From CALARM01 sp040217695 (GTDB lineage Bacteria > Vulcanimicrobiota > SpSt-956 > JAKJGF01), in NCBI GenBank assembly GCA_040217695.1, contig JBEHWO010000226.1, forward strand, positions 1 to 11,030: a stretch of DNA of 11,030 nucleotides, in the 5' to 3' direction. Positions 1 through 7,502 of this stretch are shown here, in pieces. Under the pieces are notes generated by a model, which was not told the DNA's origin, did no database searches, and worked only from the letters and a program-made list of their open reading frames with translations. Each line of letters opens with the position of its first letter. The first letter of the stretch is position 1. Both the position numbers and the translations under genes were made by a program.

Positions 1-1
1 T

Positions 2-559
2 AACGGAGAAATAATCCTGAGAAGAATGGTTCATGAAATGTCTATAGCAAGCCAGAGATCACTTGTCCTGGATATTTCAGGTCATGAGAGAAGTGCAGGG
101 GATATTGTGCATGAATATATATGTTTTGAATCTCCGGTAAAAGACGGGGAATTCAAATATCAAAAAGACAAATTCGGAACACCTGTCTGGCATGGATATA
201 TAATATATTATGTTCATGAACAGGATACAGATACAGATCCCAACGGCATAAACATACCAAAAAAACTTTACAGAAGATATATTGACCATGGAGAAAGAGC
301 CATGCCTGTACCTGTAAGCAATATAGAATCTTTACTGACAGTGCCTTCTTCCCCGTCTCCCGAACACAGAGAAATAGCTACCAATGTAGATACCTTTGAT
401 GTTACGAGAGACGGGTTTATTGTAAAGATAAAACTTGCATACAGAAAAGCCATTACAGATAGAAAACAGGAAGGGGCAAATTATTCCATTTCAGGGACGG
501 CAAACAATAAAGGCACTGACTATTTTGAATTACAGGCATCGGTAGAACCGAAAAATTAA
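2..559 (+). CDS. Probable minor pilin/pseudopilin-like protein, 5' end outside window
   Basis: The reading frame is open from the second base of the window, so the start is probably upstream. An ATG at 26 has no well-placed Shine-Dalgarno site. The 186 visible residues show no membrane segment. They begin with a charged helix-like stretch (NGEIILRRMVHEMSIASQ) and continue as a polar, probably beta-rich region with many Tyr and Asp and no Cys in the final 120 residues. This would fit the globular C-terminal part of a PilW/GspJ-like minor pilin whose hydrophobic N-terminus lies to the left. The main support is the next gene, which has a PilX/GspK-type N-terminus and lies 151 bp downstream on the same strand. 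The sequence itself gives no diagnostic motif, so the family is inferred from context. It could also be an unrelated secreted protein. Confidence 0.5.
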   Translation, partial: NGEIILRRMVHEMSIASQRSLVLDISGHERSAGDIVHEYICFESPVKDGEFKYQKDKFGTPVWHGYIIYYVHEQDTDTDPNGINIPKKLYRRYIDHGERAMPVPVSNIESLLTVPSSPSPEHREIATNVDTFDVTRDGFIVKIKLAYRKAITDRKQEGANYSISGTANNKGTDYFELQASVEPKN

Positions 560-611
560 ATATTTTGCTATTATAACTATACTTTTACAGAATCTTATAA
601 AAGCCTTATCT

Positions 612-635
612 GTAGTGACAATGCCTGTTCACTAC
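612..635. repeat. Inverted pair of the GTAGTGA heptamer, possible small hairpin
   Basis: GTAGTGA at 612-618 and its exact reverse complement TCACTAC at 629-635 enclose a 10-nt loop. GTAGTGA is a rotation of GTGAGTA, the heptamer that is tandemly repeated at 4793-4813. There is no T-run after it, so it is not a standard terminator. It may form a weak hairpin between the two pilin-like genes. Confidence 0.5.
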
Positions 636-710
636 GAGGTAAATGAATGGTTTTATTAAAAAGTGCGAAACTATAGTATTATAAAATAAATAAAAAAGGA
701 GAGAAAATTT

Positions 711-3377
711 ATGAAAAATTCAGATAACGGTATGGTTCTTATCAGTATACTTCTTTTAACAGTTCTCCTGACAATGCTTACTGTATCAATGGTTTTTATA
801 AGTACCAACCATCTTCAAATGATGGGAAATATAGAACAGAAAATGATTGCCCTGAAAGCTGCAGAAGCTGCGGCAGAATATGCCATGACAAGACTGAATA
901 TTCCCGATCGGCCCTGGGCCGTGTGGGATCCAAACCATGAAACCCCTTCACCTTCCGATGATACCCCGGATCCAAACGCAAATATTACTCTTCGTTTAAA
1001 AGGAGCCACTGCCTATATAAATTTTACAGGAAGCCAGTATCTTTCATATAATAATCTTAAAGGTCAGAATCCTGTAAATAGAAGCATTATCGGTGAAACA
1101 AAACTATCGGGAACTATTCCTGCGTACAGTGCAGAACTGATCTGTATCGGTAAAGCAGGGCCTGAAAATGGGGATGGCCCGATAAAATACGTGAAGGTTA
1201 TTTTTATAAGAAACGACATATATCCCTATCCCATAAATTCAGATGGCCAGATAGATTTTGAAAGTGGGGGAGATATAAAAATATTCGGCAATAATTCTAC
1301 TGCTCCCGGTTATATACATTCAAACTGGGACGGAGATACGGAAGATATAAATAATCCGAATTATTACAGCATCAAATCAGAACTGGGCAGCGGAAATGTA
1401 GATATGCTGGGAGGAGTGGCATCTGCAGTAGGTCCGATAACATTGAACAGAGCCCAGGAAAAAGATGTAGTTGTGGCTATGAACCCCGATGGCAGAGAAG
1501 AATTTGAAGACATTGATATAGACAATGTCCTTAAAAATGCAAAAGATACAGGACCGAAGGAAGTGGAACCGGGAACATTTATAGTGACACCGAGATACTA
1601 TATAAAAGAAGGTATAAAAAATGAACAGGGACAGGATTTTAACCTAATCAGTGCCGCTGTAAAAGGCTTTGAGTCAAAAGGGGGAAGTCTGTCCCCAGAA
1701 CAACATATACCGGGTCTGCTCAGTAAATTAAAGGGGTGCAGCGAACCGGGTTTTCCTCCTGATGTTGAAGAATTAAAACAGACAACCTATAAGCCTGAAG
1801 ATGGATGGACTGTTAATTTTACAGCAAAATCAACACAGGACTGGATTACCGTTATGGAAGCACACGGGGAAAATGAATTCAAAGACTCGGAGGGCAAGGT
1901 TCTGGGATGGGACAGAGTTGTAGCCACAAAATACTGGATAGGTGTGGACTGGAAATTAACTGCTTCAAGACAGGAGCAATATCAGGATCCAAACACAGGT
2001 GAATGGAAAGAAAAAACTGTAACTGAAAATCAGGAAAACACATGGAGTCATCTGGGGCCTATGAGTGAAATAGGAGATGTTTCCTTCAATCTTGATGAAA
2101 GTAACAACTGGGGAAACAAACCTCCTCCGGAGGAAGTAATCAATTCGTGCGGATATGTATTCGGCCTGGCAAAACTGGGTTCAGACGGAGATCTCACGAA
2201 GTTTGTTCAGGAAGGCCAGTGTAACGGAGAACTCGGACTGGATCTTAACGTAAATCAAGAAGGAGACACGTTACTCTGTGACCTGGATCTTGTAAAAGAT
2301 ATTTATGTATGCAAAGATGAAACAAGTAAACCGGCACCGGACGATTACAAAACTCCTTTAAAATACCTGGCCTATAATCCGGAAGATCCTTCCTATAAAA
2401 ACCCGCAGCCCAATGTTTTCTGCATAAGCGGCGAACAGTTTTCCGTACTTTACGGAGAACCTCCGAAAAGCCTCAATGAAATATACCAGAATTCATTAAT
2501 AGAGCAAACAAATGTAAGTCCCAAACTTACCCTTCATTTAAACGAGCACAGTATTTATTCCGACTCTCATGTAGCAATAGGAGCGGAAGTAGAGGGGAAA
2601 GGAACTCTTGTATCACGTGGTAAAATGGGATATATTTACGGCATGCACAGCAATGAAGCAATAGCTCTCTCCGGTGACGATCTGATTCTCTCTACGAACA
2701 ACCAGTCGAATATTGATGTAAGAGGCGTTCTCTATTCAGATGATGATACATGGCTAATACCTTTAAATAATGATTCTCCCCTGGCCACACAGGGAAATGT
2801 AATAGAATACAAACTGGGGAAGGAATATTCTGACGGCAGTGATAAAATAATATTCAGCTATAATCCTTCTCCTCCTGTAGACCCTGCTCCTACATCCATA
2901 AATATAGCTTCTGTAAAAACGCAGGATGGTGTAAAATACAGTGTTAATAATGTAGGAATAGAATACAACGGAACTGATTACGATTTCAGCAATTACAAAC
3001 TTGATATAGAATGTGATATGACATCAAGTCCATTTACATACAGTGCAAAGCTCTATGAATATGATAAAACCAGTAAAACCTGGGAAAAAGTCAGTCCTTT
3101 ACCTCCCGAATACAGCCAGGCAACGCTGGATAATATAGGAAGGGTAATAGGAGCCAATTTCACAGTAGGCAAAGGAGATATAAATATAACAGGAAATCTT
3201 GTGGGACTTAATAATAATTCCATCTATCCCGACGATGACGGTGGCAATAAATCAATTCATACACAGGGAAAAGGAAAGATATTCTTTTATTATGATATGA
3301 TAAGTGTCGGTAAACTGGCAATGCTCAGAGGCGATAAATTTAACGTAAGAAGAGCATGCTGGTGTGAACTTAATTAA
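711..3377 (+). CDS. Large PilX/GspK-like type IV pilus or pseudopilus surface protein
   Basis: The product has 888 residues. A short polar leader ending in Gly7 is followed by a hydrophobic helix (about residues 8-30) and an AAEAAAE stretch at 50-56. This is the layout of PilX-type N-termini (hydrophobic helix, then AAEAA). The position five residues after Gly7 is Ser12 instead of the usual Glu, as in GspK-type tip pseudopilins. Family members are usually about 150-350 residues, so this one is very large. Gly- and Asn-rich strands near residues 187-250 and 625-690 (for example GTLVSRGKMGYIYG) suggest a beta-helical or beta-sandwich exposed domain. The protein ends with a Cys-Trp-Cys motif (Cys883, Cys885). 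The start is supported by AAGGAGAG at 696-703, well spaced from the ATG. Inferred role: minor pilin or adhesin at the fibre tip or on the cell surface. The N-terminal class is fairly sure; the function of the large domain is unknown. Confidence 0.75.
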   Translation: MKNSDNGMVLISILLLTVLLTMLTVSMVFISTNHLQMMGNIEQKMIALKAAEAAAEYAMTRLNIPDRPWAVWDPNHETPSPSDDTPDPNANITLRLKGATAYINFTGSQYLSYNNLKGQNPVNRSIIGETKLSGTIPAYSAELICIGKAGPENGDGPIKYVKVIFIRNDIYPYPINSDGQIDFESGGDIKIFGNNSTAPGYIHSNWDGDTEDINNPNYYSIKSELGSGNVDMLGGVASAVGPITLNRAQEKDVVVAMNPDGREEFEDIDIDNVLKNAKDTGPKEVEPGTFIVTPRYYIKEGIKNEQGQDFNLISAAVKGFESKGGSLSPEQHIPGLLSKLKGCSEPGFPPDVEELKQTTYKPEDGWTVNFTAKSTQDWITVMEAHGENEFKDSEGKVLGWDRVVATKYWIGVDWKLTASRQEQYQDPNTGEWKEKTVTENQENTWSHLGPMSEIGDVSFNLDESNNWGNKPPPEEVINSCGYVFGLAKLGSDGDLTKFVQEGQCNGELGLDLNVNQEGDTLLCDLDLVKDIYVCKDETSKPAPDDYKTPLKYLAYNPEDPSYKNPQPNVFCISGEQFSVLYGEPPKSLNEIYQNSLIEQTNVSPKLTLHLNEHSIYSDSHVAIGAEVEGKGTLVSRGKMGYIYGMHSNEAIALSGDDLILSTNNQSNIDVRGVLYSDDDTWLIPLNNDSPLATQGNVIEYKLGKEYSDGSDKIIFSYNPSPPVDPAPTSINIASVKTQDGVKYSVNNVGIEYNGTDYDFSNYKLDIECDMTSSPFTYSAKLYEYDKTSKTWEKVSPLPPEYSQATLDNIGRVIGANFTVGKGDINITGNLVGLNNNSIYPDDDGGNKSIHTQGKGKIFFYYDMISVGKLAMLRGDKFNVRRACWCELN

Positions 3378-3383
3378 ATTTAG

Positions 3384-3420
3384 TGAGTAGAAATATTTTA
3401 TTCACCACTCAAAATTTTTG
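3384..3420 (+). terminator. Weak possible terminator after the PilX-like gene
   Basis: Bases 3384-3393 pair with 3397-3406 (10 pairs, two of them G-T, 3-nt loop), starting with another GTGAGTA heptamer. A run of five T follows at 3416-3420, nine bases after the stem. The stem is AT-rich and the T-run is displaced, so termination is only a possibility. Confidence 0.25.
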
Positions 3421-3428
3421 AAAAAATC

Positions 3429-3457
3429 TGGATAATTATTAAAAATACTGTTATAAT
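3429..3457 (+). promoter_or_regulatory. Sigma-70-type promoter for glpT, start codon at the predicted +1
   Basis: TGGATA (3429-3434) and a perfect TATAAT (3452-3457) are separated by 17 bp. The glpT ATG at 3465 begins eight bases after the -10 box, about where transcription should start. No Shine-Dalgarno site lies before that ATG, so the mRNA is probably leaderless if both the promoter and the start are right. Confidence 0.65.
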
Positions 3458-3464
3458 ATAGTCT

Positions 3465-4796
3465 ATGTTAAATAAAATCTTAAAAATATATAAACCGGCA
3501 CCTCACAGTGAAAAAATTCCGCCTGATGAAGTGCCACGGGAATACGAACGGTACCGTACTCAGATAATGGTTACCATCTTTATCGGTTATGCCGGTTATT
3601 ATTTTGTCCGCCAGAATTTCTCCATGGCAAAACAGTATTTAATCAACAACATGCACTATACTACAGGTGATGTAGGCATTATAGCTTCAGCTCTGACAAT
3701 AGCTTACGGAATAAGTAAATTCGTCATGGGAAATGTTTCAGACCGTTCAAATCCCAGATATTTTATGGCTACAGGCCTTATACTTTCAGGAATTGTAAAT
3801 CTTATTTTCGGTTTTCTCCCTTCTATTTCTCTTATGATAGCCTTCTGGTTTTTAAACGGATGGTTTCAGGGCATGGGATGGCCTCCATGCGGGAGAACCA
3901 TTACCCACTGGTTTTCCGACAGGGAAAGAGGAACCAAAATGGCCATATGGAATCTTGCCCATAATGTGGGGGGAGGTACAGTCGGCCCCCTTGTAACTCT
4001 TGCACTTATGATCTTTATATCCTGGAAAAGTATTTTCTATGCCCCCGGAATTCTGGCTATTATTATAGGTATAGGGATAATAATATTTTTACGTGATACC
4101 CCACAGTCTGTAGGGCTTCCTCCCATAGAGGAATATAAAGACGATTACCCCGATACCGCTATTGACGACAGGGAAAGAGAATTATCTTCCAGAGAAATAC
4201 TTATGAATTTTGTATTCAACAATAAGTTTCTCTGGATTCTGGCTATTGCCAATGTATTTGTCTATGTTGTCCGTTACGGTGTTGTAAACTGGTCGCCCAT
4301 ATATCTTACAGATGTCAAGGGCTGCACACCTGAACTGGCAAGATGGCAATTTTTAATATTTGAATATGCAGGTATTCCCGGCATGTTACTTTCAGGCTGG
4401 GCAAGTGATAAGATTTTTCATGGAAGACGGGCTCCCATGTCGGTAATCTATATGATAATAGTTACTGCAGCAGTAGTTCTTTACTGGTTCAATCCTCCCG
4501 GCCGTTTTTTCATAGACTCGGTTACCTTATTCGCCATAGGATTTTTAATCTACGGTCCTGTAATGCTTATAGGCATTGCAGCAGTAGATATTGTCCCAAA
4601 AAAAGCGGCAGGCACCGCAGCAGGCTTTACAGGTCTGTTCGGTTACCTGGGAGCAACCATAGCAGAAGCAGGCATAGGAAAAGTCGTTCAGTATTATAAC
4701 TGGACAGGAGGATTTATAGTTTTAATAGCTTCTGCATTACTGGCAATTGTGTTGCTGTCTATGACCTGGAATGTTCATGACAGAAGTAAAGAGTGA
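3465..4796 (+). CDS. glpT: Glycerol-3-phosphate:phosphate antiporter (OPA family, MFS)
   Basis: Inner-membrane exchanger that brings in glycerol-3-phosphate for internal phosphate. The 443 residues match the length of E. coli GlpT (about 450) and the similarity runs end to end. It shares the N-terminal YKPAPH, GWFQGMGWPPCGRT (132-145), DTPQS.GLPPIEEYK (211-225) and KKAAGTAAGFTGLFGYLG. The phosphate-binding arginines are present as Arg49 (YYFVRQNF) and Arg270 (VYVVRYGV), with Lys85 (GISKFVMG) and His166 (NLAHNVGG) also kept. Twelve membrane segments are expected, with a charged loop near 210-245. The substrate could instead be another organophosphate, since UhpT and UhpC are relatives, but the motifs favour GlpT. 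No glpQ, glpK or glpD is nearby. The gene has its own promoter and probably no leader. Its TGA stop lies inside a heptamer repeat ten bases before the TPR gene, which is probably co-transcribed. Confidence 0.9.
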   Translation: MLNKILKIYKPAPHSEKIPPDEVPREYERYRTQIMVTIFIGYAGYYFVRQNFSMAKQYLINNMHYTTGDVGIIASALTIAYGISKFVMGNVSDRSNPRYFMATGLILSGIVNLIFGFLPSISLMIAFWFLNGWFQGMGWPPCGRTITHWFSDRERGTKMAIWNLAHNVGGGTVGPLVTLALMIFISWKSIFYAPGILAIIIGIGIIIFLRDTPQSVGLPPIEEYKDDYPDTAIDDRERELSSREILMNFVFNNKFLWILAIANVFVYVVRYGVVNWSPIYLTDVKGCTPELARWQFLIFEYAGIPGMLLSGWASDKIFHGRRAPMSVIYMIIVTAAVVLYWFNPPGRFFIDSVTLFAIGFLIYGPVMLIGIAAVDIVPKKAAGTAAGFTGLFGYLGATIAEAGIGKVVQYYNWTGGFIVLIASALLAIVLLSMTWNVHDRSKE

Positions 4797-4820
4797 GTAG
4801 TGAGTAGTGAATAGCGAGAA
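4793..4820 (+). repeat. GTGAGTA heptamer array spanning glpT stop and next start
   Basis: Three tandem 7-bp units (GTGAGTA, GTGAGTA, GTGAATA) run from 4793 to 4813, followed by a degenerate GCGAGAA. The first unit contains the glpT TGA stop. The third begins with the GTG that is the only upstream start codon for the TPR gene. Confidence 0.85.
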
Positions 4821-5457
4821 GTCCTCGAGATTTATAATTCAGAGTTTTATCATCCTCTTTTTAGTAATTACAATCGTACCTGTTTTACCACAGTCACAGG
4901 ACGAATTAATAGCAGAAGGTAACAAACTGTTTGCAAAAGGTAAATATGAAGAAGCCATACAGTGTTACAATAAAGCAATAGAAATTTACCCCTATTCTGC
5001 CGATGCCTGGAGATATAAAGGAGACAGTCTTTATTTTCAAAGGAAATACAGAGAAGCAATTCTCTGTTATGATAAAACCCTGGAAATAGATGATAAATAT
5101 TTCTTCGCCTGTCTGAATAAAGGTCTTTCACTTTATTATCTTACAGAATATAAAGAAGCAGTCAGGTGGTATGACAGGGCAATAGAAATCAATCCCGCCT
5201 ACACAAAAACCTGGATTAATAAAGGCATAGCCCTTGCACAGATGAAAAAATACGATGATGCAATCTACTGTTATAACAGAGCCATAGAACTGGACGCTAA
5301 ATGTAAAGACGCCTGGAATTATAAAGGTCTTGCTCTGTTTAAACAGAAAAAATATGAAGAAGCAATTTTATGTTATGATGAAGCCCTCAGGATTGACCCG
5401 AAAAACAAAGATTTTCAATATAATAAAGAAAAAGCTCTTAAGGCGTTAACTCAGTGA
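4807..5457 (+). CDS. Exported or membrane-anchored TPR-repeat protein
   Basis: The product has 216 residues. A basic start (KSSR) and one hydrophobic segment (about residues 9-28) form an uncleaved anchor or a signal peptide; no clear AxA cleavage site is visible. The rest is five consecutive 34-residue TPR motifs (about 32-65, 66-99, 100-133, 134-167, 168-201) with the usual pattern of W/Y, G, Y..A, Y..A and P, for example GKYEEAIQCYNKAIEI. A Cys precedes the conserved Tyr in four of the five repeats. TPRs bind other proteins, so it is probably a periplasmic or outer-face scaffold; the partner is unknown. The start is GTG at 4807: an in-frame TGA lies at 4801-4803 and no ATG precedes the hydrophobic segment. 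There is no good Shine-Dalgarno site, and the start lies inside the heptamer array. It probably depends on glpT transcription and translation. Confidence 0.85.
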   Translation: MNSEKSSRFIIQSFIILFLVITIVPVLPQSQDELIAEGNKLFAKGKYEEAIQCYNKAIEIYPYSADAWRYKGDSLYFQRKYREAILCYDKTLEIDDKYFFACLNKGLSLYYLTEYKEAVRWYDRAIEINPAYTKTWINKGIALAQMKKYDDAIYCYNRAIELDAKCKDAWNYKGLALFKQKKYEEAILCYDEALRIDPKNKDFQYNKEKALKALTQ

Positions 5458-5460
5458 GAG

Positions 5461-5537
5461 GGTTAAGGGTTGAGAGTTGAGAGTTGAGGATTGAGAGTTG
5501 AGGATTGAGAGTTGAGGGTTGAGAGTTAAGGGTTACC
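5461..5537 (+). repeat. GTTGAG-type heptamer tandem array, about 11 units
   Basis: Eleven 7-bp units follow the TPR stop codon. They are variants of (A/G)(G/A)TTGAG, with GGTTAAG, AGTTAAG and GGTTACC at the ends. The period is exactly seven with no slips from 5461 to 5537. The units vary mainly at the first two positions and at the fifth. This matches the style of short tandemly repeated repetitive sequences known from cyanobacteria. Confidence 0.9.
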
Positions 5538-5555
5538 TTAAAGTTTAAACTTTAA
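5538..5555. repeat. Perfect 18-bp AT palindrome in the convergent gap
   Basis: TTAAAGTTTAAACTTTAA reads the same on both strands. It lies between the heptamer array and the end of the lipoprotein gene. It also shows a 7-bp rhythm (AAAGTTT, AAACTTT, AAACTAC). It might act in both directions at the convergent gene ends, but no GC-rich stem or T-run supports normal termination. Confidence 0.7.
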
Positions 5556-5560
5556 ACTAC

Positions 5561-5584
5561 TTCACTTTTCACTGTTCACTGTTC
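5561..5584 (-). repeat. GTGAACA-type heptamers overlapping the lipoprotein stop codon
   Basis: On the + strand the units read TTCACTT, TTCACTG, TTCACTG and TTC; on the - strand they are GTGAACA and GTGAAAA variants. They include the TGA stop of the solute-binding lipoprotein gene (5576-5578), whose last codons (Glu-Gln) are also repeat sequence. Confidence 0.8.
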
Positions 5585-7330
5585 TCCTGCCGGCTTCAAC
5601 ATCCCCTTTACCATCATAGTACAGTAGAGACTTTCCACTCCACCCGGTGCTACACCCCATATTTTATCGTCTGCCCCGGGCCATCCTGTTACTCTTTTAC
5701 CGTCAAGGGTAAAAATAATTATCCTTTTTTCATAACATGTAAGGAACGGAAGATATTCATTTGTAACACAGGACAGAATGCTGACTATTTCGTCTCTTCT
5801 TCCGGGATCCATCGCCCGATTCAGTTCTTCCGCGAGTTTTTCCGTATCTATTTCCCTGCCCTTATAGTTTATGTTCGATGAAAGTCCCGAAGCTTTTCCT
5901 ATAATAGATCCTTTATAATAAAAACGATTCAATGATATGGACGGGTGTCCGTATTTGGAAAGCTGGGCACCGTTTTCTGCTGCCATGTCAAAATTTCCTT
6001 CCCCTAATATTGTTCCGTAAAGGTCAAGAGGAATGACTCTGATCTGTGCCGGTATACCGAATTTAGTAAGCTGTGCAGAAGATGCTTCTGCAAGTAAAAT
6101 CAGATCATTAAGGCCGGCAGGAGAAACTATTTCCAGATTTATATCCTTCCCGTCAGGTGTTAACCATACATTTCTTTTACTGTCTTTCTTATATCCCGAA
6201 TCCAGAAGTATTTTTTCCGCTTTGTCCTGATTATGATCATAGCGAGTAAGATCTTTATAGAAATCTTCATTGAGCCAATCTTTCCGGAAGGATTTCGGGA
6301 TACCGAAACTGTAATCATCAACTGTTTCTCCGTAACTGTAAGCTACCTGTCTTACCATGTCTCTGTTAATAATATGGGCAATGGCTTTACGAAAATTCAA
6401 ATCCTGTACAGGATATTTTCTGCAATTATAAATAAGTCCGAATTCACTCATATCACAGGGAGTAATGAGAGTGGTTCCGGGATTTCTCTTTAAAATTTCC
6501 TGTGCCACATCATAGGGACATGCAGGAGCAACTGCATCCATCTCCCCTGCCATAAGATATGACCATACAACTTCATTGCTTCCCCATCTCATAATCCTGA
6601 TTTTCTTTATATGCACATGCTGTATTTCATAATACTGTTCATATCTGTCAAGTAACATATCTGAAGCCGTAACTTTACCTATCTTAAACGGCCCTGTTCC
6701 TATCGGGAGAGAGGGATGATATTTATAAAGAATTTCTCTTACTTTCTGTGATTCTTTATGATATTCCAGGAGTGATTTTTCATCCTTTTTATCTATATGT
6801 TTTTCTTTTTCTCTCAAATCGGGAATTAAATCTGCCCATTGACCGAAAATATGATGGGGCGATGTAATCGTTTCCGTAAGAACACGAATGCTGTTAACCG
6901 GAGATATTTTATTCCATTTGAATATTACGGTTGTGTCGTCAGGACATTCTATATCCTTGAGGTTACGCCATACCTCCCAGTTTTTCAAATAGCCCGTATA
7001 AAACGTGGTTTTCACGTCACGGGAGGTAAATTTCTGTCCGTCATGCCATGTAACACCCTTTTTTAATGTTACAGTAAGGGTAAGAGGTTCTTCCTTGAAG
7101 GATTCTCCAAGACGCGGAATATATTCTTTTTCAGTTGGAATATAAACAAATAAAGGTTCATGCACAAATGGACCTGCCACTCCGACTCCTCCGGGAGCCC
7201 AGGGGTTTCCATGATAAGCAGGCGGAATATCCCAGTTTCCTGCAGTATAGAACACACCTTTTTCCGCTACCTTTTCAGCGCAGCCAGAACATATAAATAA
7301 AATTATAAAGAGAAGTAAATTTTTTATCAT
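5576..7330 (-). CDS. Extracellular solute-binding lipoprotein, family 5 (oligopeptide/nickel type)
   Basis: Lipid-anchored binding protein that would capture a peptide or similar ligand outside the inner membrane and pass it to an ABC importer. I use ATG at 7330 because AGGGA (7339-7343) lies eight bases before it. An in-frame ATG at 7369 has no such site and would add 13 residues ahead of the signal peptide. The 584 residues begin with a short signal peptide and a lipobox-like CSGC, with Cys17 as the likely lipid site; -3 is Cys rather than the usual Leu. Family-5 marks are VTWHDGQKFTSRDVKTT (93-109) and GTGPFKIG (211-218), followed by the usual two-lobe layout. Length is normal. Unlike OppA or DppA genes, it has no permease or ATPase genes beside it; only an amino-acid permease gene lies upstream on the same strand. 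The ligand cannot be read from sequence. Confidence 0.88.
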   Translation of the reverse strand: MIKNLLLFIILFICSGCAEKVAEKGVFYTAGNWDIPPAYHGNPWAPGGVGVAGPFVHEPLFVYIPTEKEYIPRLGESFKEEPLTLTVTLKKGVTWHDGQKFTSRDVKTTFYTGYLKNWEVWRNLKDIECPDDTTVIFKWNKISPVNSIRVLTETITSPHHIFGQWADLIPDLREKEKHIDKKDEKSLLEYHKESQKVREILYKYHPSLPIGTGPFKIGKVTASDMLLDRYEQYYEIQHVHIKKIRIMRWGSNEVVWSYLMAGEMDAVAPACPYDVAQEILKRNPGTTLITPCDMSEFGLIYNCRKYPVQDLNFRKAIAHIINRDMVRQVAYSYGETVDDYSFGIPKSFRKDWLNEDFYKDLTRYDHNQDKAEKILLDSGYKKDSKRNVWLTPDGKDINLEIVSPAGLNDLILLAEASSAQLTKFGIPAQIRVIPLDLYGTILGEGNFDMAAENGAQLSKYGHPSISLNRFYYKGSIIGKASGLSSNINYKGREIDTEKLAEELNRAMDPGRRDEIVSILSCVTNEYLPFLTCYEKRIIIFTLDGKRVTGWPGADDKIWGVAPGGVESLYCTMMVKGMLKPAGEQ

Positions 7331-7402
7331 AATGAAAATCCCTGTTAAATTCAGCGCCATGTGTTCCATTTACTGAGGTAAGCATAAATAATACATATCT
7401 AT

Positions 7403-7431
7403 CGTGACGCGTCACGCGTCACGCGTCACGG
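7403..7431. repeat. GC-rich heptamer array A with 14-bp palindrome
   Basis: Four units (GTGACGC, GTCACGC, GTCACGC, GTCACGG) run from 7404 to 7431. The first is inverted relative to the rest, which creates the perfect palindrome CGTGACGCGTCACG at 7403-7416. The array is much richer in GC than its surroundings. It lies upstream of the solute-binding lipoprotein gene, about 75-100 bp before its ATG. Confidence 0.85.
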
Positions 7432-7502
7432 GAGAAAAACTTTTATTACATGCTTATGCTCAGGTCAGTATGTAAAATTGCAATGTGCCGGCATAACCAT
7501 AC

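Noticed and set aside
654..685. Promoter directly upstream of the PilX-like gene (TATTAT/TATAAA at 677-685)
   Set aside because: No acceptable -35 box lies at normal spacing, and the AT-rich context makes such words common.
4868..5131. Open frame on the - strand inside the TPR gene, and similar antisense frames inside the permease, lipoprotein and DUF7689-like genes
   Set aside because: These lie opposite well-supported genes, have no ribosome sites and show no protein-like pattern.
5461..5537. Possible CRISPR array from the dense repeats
   Set aside because: The units are 7 bp and contiguous, with no unique spacers and no cas genes.
7331..7369. Upstream ATG at 7369 as start of the solute-binding lipoprotein
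   Set aside because: It has no Shine-Dalgarno site and would put 13 extra residues before the signal peptide; ATG 7330 has AGGGA at good spacing.
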